Positions 41,253 through 47,493 of a stretch of 47,493 nucleotides of DNA are shown here, one piece after another; the stretch's first letter is position 1; each line of letters begins with the position of its first letter. Below the pieces are notes generated by a model that was not told the DNA's origin, ran no database searches, and saw only the letters and a program-made list of their open reading frames with translations. The DNA is from Chloroflexota bacterium (GTDB lineage Bacteria > Chloroflexota > UBA6077 > FW602-bin22): positions 1 to 47,493 of the forward strand of contig VGOZ01000019.1 in assembly GCA_016875715.1 (NCBI GenBank), written 5' to 3'. A program made the translations under genes and the position numbers.

Positions 41253-43247
41253 TTACCTCCGATCGCCGACTTCCGTCGGGCGCCGGTCGGGCAGGATAGC
41301 AGACCCTTTGAGATGCCGGAACTGCGTCTCATAGAGATGGGCGTAGAGTCCTCCCTGGTCGAGCAGTTCGGCGTGCGTTCCGGACTCGACGAGTCTGCCC
41401 CCATCCATCACCAGGATGATGTCGGCGCGGAGAACGGTGCTGAGGCGGTGAGCGATCACGATACTTGTGCGCCCACGCATCACTCTCTCCAGCGCATCCT
41501 GGATGAGTGCCTCCGAGCGCGAGTCGAGGTGGGAGGTCGCCTCATCAAGGATGAGGATGCGCGGATCCTTCAAGACCACCCGCGCGATGGCGAGACGCTG
41601 CTTCTCTCCACCCGATAGGCGATAGCCGCGCTCGCCCACGATTGTGTCGTATCCATCCGGCAGTCCGGCGATGAAGTCGTGGATGTTCGCTACGCGACAG
41701 GCGGCTTCCAGTTGTTCCTGCGTGGCTCCGGCCCGGGCGTAGAGCAGGTTCGCCCTGATGGAATCGTGGAACAGGAACGTTTCCTGCGTCACCATCCCGA
41801 TCGTCTCCGCAAGCGAATCGAGGGCGATCTGGCGCAGGTCGACACCATCGATCAGGATGCGCCCGGCGGTCGGGTCGTAGAGACGCGGGATCAGGTAGGT
41901 GATCGTCGTCTTTCCGGCGCCGGACGGACCCACCAACGCGGCGAGTTGCCCTGGGCGCACCGTGAAGGAGACGTTTCTTACGGCCAGTCGCTGTCTGCGG
42001 GCCTGACGTCCATTCCCGTCATCTCTGGTGCGCTCATTCGCCATCTCACCGGTGAGGGTGCCGACGACCTCCGCCTGGCGCCATCGGCGGACCTCCTTCA
42101 GAAGTGCCGGCGCGACCGCGCCGGCCTCGCCGTAGGTGAAATTCACGTCGTCGAGAGAAACCTCGCCGCGAAGATCGCGCAGATGGACGGCACCCTGCGA
42201 TTCGTCGATCTCCCTCGGTAGATCTAGAACTTCGAATACCCGCTCGAAGGAAACGAGCGCCGTGGCTAGTTCCACCCTGGCGTTTGTGAGGGCAGAGACC
42301 GGTCCGTACAACTGACCGAGATAGGCCCCGAACGCGACGATCGTTCCGATGGTGAACTCGCCCGACAGCGCCAGGTGACCGCCAAGCCAGAAGACCAGAG
42401 CGGTGCCGACGGCCGAGATCAAGGAGAGGCCGAGAAAGAACCATCGACCGATGACGGACTGGCGAATGCCGATGTCGCGCACCGAACGAGCTCGCTCTCC
42501 GTACCGTTGTGCCTCGGTATTCGCGCGTCCGAACAACTTGACAAGCAGCGCGCCGCTGACATTCAGCGTCTCGTTTGCCAGAGCGTTCATGCGCGCGTTC
42601 AGGTTCATCTGCTCGCGGACGATCTCGCGCAGAACCCTCGCTACACGGCGGGCTGGCAGGATGAAGAGTGGCAGGACGAGGATGCTCACCAGAGTCAGCC
42701 GCCAATCGAGCGAAATCATCACCATGAGGGTCGCGATCAGTGCCACAACGTTGGAGATGAGGGTCACCGCGGTTCCGGTAATCGCCTGCTGCGATCCCAC
42801 AACATCGTTGTTCAGACGAGACATCAGTTCGCCCGTGCGCGTGTGGGTGAAGAACCGGAGCGACATCGACTGGAGGTGGCGGAAGACCTGCTGTCGCAGG
42901 TCACAGATGACGCCCTCCCCCACGGTGGCACCAAGGTAGCGCTGGAAGACACCAATCAAGCCGTTGACGACGGGGACCGCGACCATTCCGAGCGCCAACC
43001 AGTTCAGGCGCGTCGCGTCACCCTTCCCAATCGCGTTATCAATGAGATCGCGCATGAGGAGCGGCGGAATGAGGCCAACACTGGTCACCACGAGGACGCA
43101 GGCCAGCATTGCCAGAATGCGCCAGAAATATGGGCGGCCGTAGCGCGCGACACGGCGCAGGATCCCCAGGCTGATGGGAGGAGTCTCGGCACCGGGATCG
43201 TCGTGCATGAGCGAATGCCAACCGCTCCCGCCGCCCATGTGTCGCAT
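41253..43247 (-). CDS. ABC exporter (fused membrane domain and ATPase)
   Basis: 664 residues. Membrane domain about residues 30-330, with six helices; the ATPase has GPSGAGKTT, MVTQETFLFHD, LSGGEKQR, ILILDEATSHLDS and VIAHRL. All catalytic motifs are canonical, so it can work as a homodimer. An extra ~40-residue charged insert (about residues 386-425, with QAEVVGTLTGEMANERTRDD) precedes the ATPase Walker A strand. A GATAAT box lies 8 nt before the ATG, so the mRNA may have almost no leader. Confidence 0.92.
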   Translation of the reverse strand: MRHMGGGSGWHSLMHDDPGAETPPISLGILRRVARYGRPYFWRILAMLACVLVVTSVGLIPPLLMRDLIDNAIGKGDATRLNWLALGMVAVPVVNGLIGVFQRYLGATVGEGVICDLRQQVFRHLQSMSLRFFTHTRTGELMSRLNNDVVGSQQAITGTAVTLISNVVALIATLMVMISLDWRLTLVSILVLPLFILPARRVARVLREIVREQMNLNARMNALANETLNVSGALLVKLFGRANTEAQRYGERARSVRDIGIRQSVIGRWFFLGLSLISAVGTALVFWLGGHLALSGEFTIGTIVAFGAYLGQLYGPVSALTNARVELATALVSFERVFEVLDLPREIDESQGAVHLRDLRGEVSLDDVNFTYGEAGAVAPALLKEVRRWRQAEVVGTLTGEMANERTRDDGNGRQARRQRLAVRNVSFTVRPGQLAALVGPSGAGKTTITYLIPRLYDPTAGRILIDGVDLRQIALDSLAETIGMVTQETFLFHDSIRANLLYARAGATQEQLEAACRVANIHDFIAGLPDGYDTIVGERGYRLSGGEKQRLAIARVVLKDPRILILDEATSHLDSRSEALIQDALERVMRGRTSIVIAHRLSTVLRADIILVMDGGRLVESGTHAELLDQGGLYAHLYETQFRHLKGSAILPDRRPTEVGDRR

Positions 43248-43255
43248 GCATCCTG

Positions 43256-43261
43256 ATTATC
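43256..43261 (-). promoter_or_regulatory. Candidate -10 box of the ABC exporter gene
   Basis: GATAAT on the minus strand, 8 nt before the ATG at 43247, the same arrangement as at 25561-25566. Confidence 0.4.
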
Positions 43262-43309
43262 GCGACCTTCTGCCGACGAGACGCATCCGCCGGTAGAGCA
43301 GGTTTGACG

Positions 43310-44353
43310 TCAGGCGGTCATGGCCGCGATCGCCGCATTCAGCGCCAGGCGCGCCTGCGGGCTGTCCAAACCCAGCCGATTCGTCAGAAAGACGAACACC
43401 AGGTCGGCCTCAGGCTCCACCCACAGCAGCGTTCCGGTGGCACCACCGTGCCCGTAGCCATCTGCCGACGTGAGTTCCGCGGAGGGTGCCTGCCATCGAT
43501 GGGCAACGGCCTTGGCGAGGCCGAGACCGTAGCCGGACGCGAAAGTGCCGTCCGCATTGTTCGTCGGGATCCCCTCGGTGTGCAATTGTGTCATCACCCG
43601 GTGCGCGGCCCGAGAGAGGATGCGCACGCCCTCCCGCTCTCCCCCTCCCAGCAACATCTGACCGAAGCAGATCAGGTCCGCCGCGGTCGACCAAAGGCCC
43701 CCGGCAGGGAACTTCAGGCCGTGGAGCGTGCTGCCACCCGCGTCGGAGGTGCCGTCGGGTCGGTGAACCGGCTGGGTGCGGCCATCCTCCGGTGGCACAT
43801 AGGTGGTGTCCACCATGGAGAGCGGACGGAGGATGGTGCCCTCGAGATGGGCATCGTGGTCGATACCGGTTGCCGCCCTGATGATCTCGGCCATCACGAT
43901 GTAACTCGCATTGCAGTAGGCGTACTGCGTCCCGGGCGCAAAGAGAAGCGGTGAGTTGAGTGCGGTCGCGCGCAGTGCGTCCGGATCCGCCGGCGTTGCG
44001 AAAAGGCGCGCCATAGTCGGACCGTCGTCAAGGCCGGAGGTGTGAGTCAGGAGGTGCCACAGGGTCACCCGCGCGCGACCCCCCTCGCCGAACGAGGGAA
44101 TGAAGCGTGCGACCGGATCATTGATCAGAACCAGACCGCGCTCCACGAGTTTGAGAAGCGAGGCGACGAAGATCGGTTTGGTGATTGAAGCGATCAGATA
44201 CCGCGCTCCGATGCTGGTAGCGCCGTAGGCCTCGATGGCGATCAGGCCGCGCTGACTGGCGATCGCAAGGACGCTGGTGGGAAGGACTCCATCCGCGACG
44301 CCTCGGCGCACAACATCGAACGCGGGCCCGAGGCCGTTGAGACTGTTCGCCAT
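43310..44353 (-). CDS. Beta-lactamase family serine hydrolase (class C/esterase type)
   Basis: 347 residues from ATG 44353, which has GGAGG 5 nt upstream; the frame is open 13 codons further. The SITK motif (Ser-x-x-Lys), YCN (Tyr-x-Asn) and HGGATG (third motif) are all visible. THTSGLDDGP and LLFAPGTQYAYCNASY are typical of the family. It lacks a signal peptide, so it is probably a cytoplasmic esterase or peptidase rather than a beta-lactamase. Confidence 0.88.
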   Translation of the reverse strand: MANSLNGLGPAFDVVRRGVADGVLPTSVLAIASQRGLIAIEAYGATSIGARYLIASITKPIFVASLLKLVERGLVLINDPVARFIPSFGEGGRARVTLWHLLTHTSGLDDGPTMARLFATPADPDALRATALNSPLLFAPGTQYAYCNASYIVMAEIIRAATGIDHDAHLEGTILRPLSMVDTTYVPPEDGRTQPVHRPDGTSDAGGSTLHGLKFPAGGLWSTAADLICFGQMLLGGGEREGVRILSRAAHRVMTQLHTEGIPTNNADGTFASGYGLGLAKAVAHRWQAPSAELTSADGYGHGGATGTLLWVEPEADLVFVFLTNRLGLDSPQARLALNAAIAAMTA

Positions 44354-44539
44354 TCTCCCCTCCGGTCGGCTTTCATATAGTTCCGACGCCATTGAGGATA
44401 TGATGAGGTGCAGCGAGAGTAACCGGCGGGTGCGCGAGTGGGGATCGTAGCCAGCGGTGAGTCCCTCTTCCGGCCGCGCCCCCGTTTGAGGCAGGCGGCG
44501 GAGGGGGCTTCACGCCGTCCGCCCGATGCCGATCCGGGG

Positions 44540-44995
44540 ATGGCATCTCCGCGCGACATCGCCCGCTACCTCATCATGATGAAGCCTCTCATCGCGCGAG
44601 CGATCGAGGTACGCCAGTCCTGGATCCGGGAACTGGGAATGCTGTTCGAGGAGGCGCGTCAGGGCAACGCCGCTCAGGTAACGACCCGCGCGGGGAGGCT
44701 GGGGCGTGATCACGTCGGATTGTTCCGCGATGTGCGCGCCAGTTGCGAGCGCTATCAGCCGCCGGCCGGGTGCGAGGAATTGCAGCGGGCGGTCATGTCG
44801 TGGATTGACGGGCTCGTCAAGGCCTGCGAGGCGCTTGTCGAGGTTGGCGGTTCAGGTCAGATGGTGGGAATGCAGGTGGCCCAGCGGAACGTGACTGAGG
44901 CGCGGCACGCTGCCCGGCGGTTCAACAACGAGTACCAGCGTCTCGTCACGGAACTCCGGGTAGCAGTGCGCGCCGCGCGGCGACGGGGACCCTGA
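44540..44995 (+). CDS. Uncharacterised helical protein, paralogue of the protein at 30630
   Basis: 151 residues, predicted all-alpha. DIARYLIMMKPLIARAIEVRQ, RAGRLGRDHVGLF, the PPAGCEELQ stretch and WIDGLVKACEALVEV line up with the same blocks in the protein at 30630-31097. The frame is open to GTG 44438, but the extra 34 residues are Arg/Pro-rich with no counterpart in the paralogue, so I favour ATG 44540. Function unknown. Confidence 0.65.
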   Translation: MASPRDIARYLIMMKPLIARAIEVRQSWIRELGMLFEEARQGNAAQVTTRAGRLGRDHVGLFRDVRASCERYQPPAGCEELQRAVMSWIDGLVKACEALVEVGGSGQMVGMQVAQRNVTEARHAARRFNNEYQRLVTELRVAVRAARRRGP

Positions 44996-45000
44996 CCGAG

Positions 45001-46641
45001 TCAGCGGCCGCCACGCCCGATCATCTGTGCCAGCCTCGCCAGCGCCGGCACGATGTGCTTCTTTCGTGACAGTATGCCCTCCACGGTAACGCACCCCTCG
45101 GCGTGACGGCCACCGAGAACGCGCGCGACATCTCGGGCGTGGCCCGATACTAGGATCGCCGTCTTGTGCGCGACAATGTCGGCCACGACGAAAAGCACGA
45201 CCGCGTAGCCGTCGGCCCGCACCCGAGCGAGCTCCGCCTCGAACTCGGCCCGCCGTGCGAGGAGCGGCTGCGCATCCCCGGTCTCAATGACGCCGACGCC
45301 CATCGCCCGCGCATCGAAGCGGAAGGTCTTGAAGTCGCCCAGGAGAAGCTCTCTGGCGCTCCGCGTGGAGACATCCGACGCGATCGCAAGAAGCGTCGAG
45401 CCCAGGCTCTGTGAGTCGACGCCAGCGATCGCGCGCAGGAACTCGGCCGCCTCCCGATCAGCCTCCGTGGTAGTAGCCGACTGAAAGATCAGCGTGTCGG
45501 TGACAATCGCGCCGAGTAGGACTCCCGCCACCGCGGGGCTTGGTCGAAGGCCGTGCTCCTCGAACAAGCGAGCGACGATGGTGGATGTCGCGCCCACAGG
45601 CTCGAAGCGCATCGACAGCGGCTGCTGGGTGACGAGGTCCGCGACGCGATGGTGGTCGATCACCGCCACGACGGACGCCTGCTCCACGCCCGCGACCGCC
45701 TGGCCCCTCTCGTTATGGTCGACGAGCGCGACCCGGCGGCGCGATCCGCGCAGGATGTCGGCACGAGTGATGACCCCCACGATCCGCCGACTTCCATCGA
45801 CCACGGACAGGGCGCGCTCGTTCTGCAGCGTCTCGGTGACCTCTTCGACCAGGTCTTCGGGCAGGCAGGACGGCGGATCGGGGCGCATGATGAGCGAGAC
45901 GGGTGCGCTCATGTGGATGAGCCGAAGCGTTGTCGCAGTGTGATGCTCGACCTCGAGCACGGAGGCCCCGCGCTCCCTCGCCCGGAGGACGACCTCCTCG
46001 GCCGCGCGATGTCCACCCGTAATGACGAGGACCCCGACACCCTTCTCGATTGCCAGTGCCTGGACGTCGCGGCGATCGCCGACCACGAGGATCAGGCTGG
46101 GACCGAAAGGAATTCGCAGGCGAATGGTGTCGACGGCCCACGCCGCGACCATCACCGTTCGGCCGATCGCGCCGTCCTCGCCGCGGGCGACGATCCGGGC
46201 GTTGAGCGCGCGCACCAGCGTATCGAGGCTGATGCCAACGCGATCGATCTCCTCATCGCCGAGGCCCTGAAAGAAGGCCTTTGCGAAATCGTGGACCTCG
46301 GCAATGCCCACCAACCGACCCTCGGCATCCGTGACGGGTAGCGGCCGCATCCCGATCTCGACCTGCTTCCGCCCGACCTCGAACAGCGAATCGGTCTGCC
46401 GAACGGTTTGAGCGGGGGAAGTCATCACCTCCCCGACGCGCGGTCGCAGGTCTTCCACCAGGGTCGGGACCCGCACGCCGAATCTCTCCAGAAGGTAGGC
46501 CGTCTCCGGTCGGATCTCCCCCGCCCGCGCGGCGATCGCCACCTGGCCCTGCTGGCGCAACAGTTCGGCGTAGCCAACCGCGCTGCCCACGGCGTCGGTA
46601 TCGGGGTTGCGATGTCCGATCACCACGATGGGGGAGTCCAT
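45001..46641 (-). CDS. ppaC: Family II (DHH-type) inorganic pyrophosphatase with CBS and DRTGG regulatory domains
   Basis: About 546 residues. DHH-domain motifs are GHRNPDTDAVGSAVGYAE near the start, VVAVIDHHRVADL and GAIVTDTLIFQSATTTEADR. DHHA2 is marked by SRKKHIVPALARL at the end. Between the first and second catalytic motifs lies a regulatory insert: one CBS domain (about 70-120), a DRTGG-type domain (about 130-240, GPSLILVVGDRRDVQ), and a second CBS (about 255-310). Mn-dependent PPi hydrolysis regulated by adenine nucleotides is the family behaviour. Its ATG overlaps the previous stop as TGATG. Confidence 0.94.
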   Translation of the reverse strand: MDSPIVVIGHRNPDTDAVGSAVGYAELLRQQGQVAIAARAGEIRPETAYLLERFGVRVPTLVEDLRPRVGEVMTSPAQTVRQTDSLFEVGRKQVEIGMRPLPVTDAEGRLVGIAEVHDFAKAFFQGLGDEEIDRVGISLDTLVRALNARIVARGEDGAIGRTVMVAAWAVDTIRLRIPFGPSLILVVGDRRDVQALAIEKGVGVLVITGGHRAAEEVVLRARERGASVLEVEHHTATTLRLIHMSAPVSLIMRPDPPSCLPEDLVEEVTETLQNERALSVVDGSRRIVGVITRADILRGSRRRVALVDHNERGQAVAGVEQASVVAVIDHHRVADLVTQQPLSMRFEPVGATSTIVARLFEEHGLRPSPAVAGVLLGAIVTDTLIFQSATTTEADREAAEFLRAIAGVDSQSLGSTLLAIASDVSTRSARELLLGDFKTFRFDARAMGVGVIETGDAQPLLARRAEFEAELARVRADGYAVVLFVVADIVAHKTAILVSGHARDVARVLGGRHAEGCVTVEGILSRKKHIVPALARLAQMIGRGGR

Positions 46642-47493
46642 CACAGGACCAACCATATGCCGACCACGGTGAGCATCGTGCCGGCGACGATGGATCGCGT
46701 GAGTTGCTCCCGAAGGAGCAGCGCGGCCATGGGTGCGGCGAATACGGGCGCCGTGGATGACAGGACCGCTGCTTTCGCTGCCCCGGCCTCGTGGACCCCG
46801 ACGAGCCACAGCGCGCCCGAGACACCGGACATGAGTCCCGCCAGGGCAAGGATCCAACCGGACCTTCTGCCAAGACCGAAGGGACTTGCCGCGCCGCCGA
46901 GAATCCGCGCCATCACCAGCAGGACGACCATGGCCACAGGGAGACGCAACCCGTTGGCTGTGAACGGAGGGACACGCTCCAGCGCCTCTTTGACGATGAT
47001 GGTGGAGGCGGCCCAGCAGAGCGACGCTCCGAAGGCGAGTGCCAGCCCGAGTCGCTCTGCCTGCGGATCGTCTTGCCCGTCGGTGGTGGTCACACGCATC
47101 GCGACGAGGTAGACGCCGCCGACCACCAGTGTGATGCCGGCGAACACCTTCAGTGTGAGTGGTTCGGACAGAATCGCCGCGGCAGCGACCGCTGTGAAGA
47201 TGGGATAGCTCGACGATACGGGCATCGCCCGAGAGACCCCTACGAGGGTCATCGCGCGGATATGCAGCGAGTCGCCCACCGCCATCCCGATGAGAACAGA
47301 GCCGATGAGTCCTGCGGCATCGGCCGGGGAGACTTCAAGCAGTGTGTCAAGTTGACCGAGCACAGCCAGGGCCCCGAGGAACACCAGCGAGGCGTACCCC
47401 GCCCGGATCGCGTTGAGACCCAGAACGGGGATACGCGAGGACTGCGAGCGAAGCGCGACGGTCGAAGACGCCCAGAGGATCGCGCAACCGATC
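46641..47493 (-). CDS. DMT/EamA family transporter, 5' end cut by window edge
   Basis: About 283 residues are visible and the frame continues to the right edge. Hydrophobic helices alternate with short loops in two EamA halves. Features are VSRAMPVSSSYPIFTAVAAAAILSEPL in the first half and a matching STAPVFAAPMAALLLREQL in the second. Substrate unknown. The upstream frame (IGCAILWASSTVALRS) continues the first membrane helix, so the true start lies outside the window. It forms an operon with the pyrophosphatase. Confidence 0.88.
   Translation of the reverse strand, partial: IGCAILWASSTVALRSQSSRIPVLGLNAIRAGYASLVFLGALAVLGQLDTLLEVSPADAAGLIGSVLIGMAVGDSLHIRAMTLVGVSRAMPVSSSYPIFTAVAAAAILSEPLTLKVFAGITLVVGGVYLVAMRVTTTDGQDDPQAERLGLALAFGASLCWAASTIIVKEALERVPPFTANGLRLPVAMVVLLVMARILGGAASPFGLGRRSGWILALAGLMSGVSGALWLVGVHEAGAAKAAVLSSTAPVFAAPMAALLLREQLTRSIVAGTMLTVVGIWLVL

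Overview
The window is a GC-rich, densely packed bacterial chromosome segment with about 46 protein genes, short intergenic gaps and many overlapping start/stop pairs. No rRNA, tRNA, insertion sequence, prophage or CRISPR array was seen. A Chloroflexota-like organism is my best guess (inference only). The clues are lipoproteins with Ala/Pro/Lys or Thr-Pro linkers, a DUF5671 membrane protein, the opcA-zwf pair, M20/class III aminotransferase genes, and several -10 boxes lying 6-9 bases before the start codon (possible leaderless mRNAs).

Layout. 1-7566: truncated sugar-type solute-binding lipoprotein (minus), then plus-strand genes for a membrane-fused spermidine-synthase-like protein, a PAC2 protein, a SelA-like PLP enzyme, an ECF sigma factor overlapping a membrane/bactofilin-like partner, and YjbQ. 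7601-21174, mostly minus strand: aminotransferase, a two-domain protein disulfide oxidoreductase with an in-frame TGA at an active-site cysteine, a BNR-propeller surface protein, a class A beta-lactamase-like lipoprotein (plus), opcA-zwf, a zinc-ribbon membrane protein, a DUF4178 protein, PspA, an HlyD-type adaptor, RidA, a ThiO-like oxidase and a zinc alcohol dehydrogenase. 21236-31702: methyltransferase, ComB-like phosphatase, peroxiredoxin, a six-repeat DUF5671 membrane protein, a heterodimeric ABC exporter pair, flagellin, an uncharacterised helical protein and a frameshifted secreted protein. 31757-37415: orphan Phd-type antitoxin, degenerate alpha/beta hydrolase, TIM-barrel epimerase, methyltransferase, SipW-like peptidase with a truncated SPASM remnant, an LDH2/MDH2-type dehydrogenase, and a TerC protein behind a yybP-ykoY-type Mn riboswitch. 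37474-47493: class III aminotransferase, M20 amidohydrolase, D-2-hydroxyacid dehydrogenase, ABC exporter, serine hydrolase, a second member of the helical family, a CBS-containing family II pyrophosphatase and a DMT transporter running off the edge.

The most notable points are: (1) a probable selenoprotein at complement(8857..9528), where TGA replaces the first Cys of the C-terminal CxxC and is followed 22 nt later by a hairpin loop fitting the bacterial SECIS pattern; (2) the Mn riboswitch whose 3' P1 strand is perfectly complementary, 9 of 9 bases, to the terC ribosome-binding site; (3) a paralogous pair of uncharacterised helical proteins; (4) an alpha/beta hydrolase that has lost its whole catalytic triad; and (5) a radical-SAM/SPASM remnant still coupled to a SipW-like peptidase gene.
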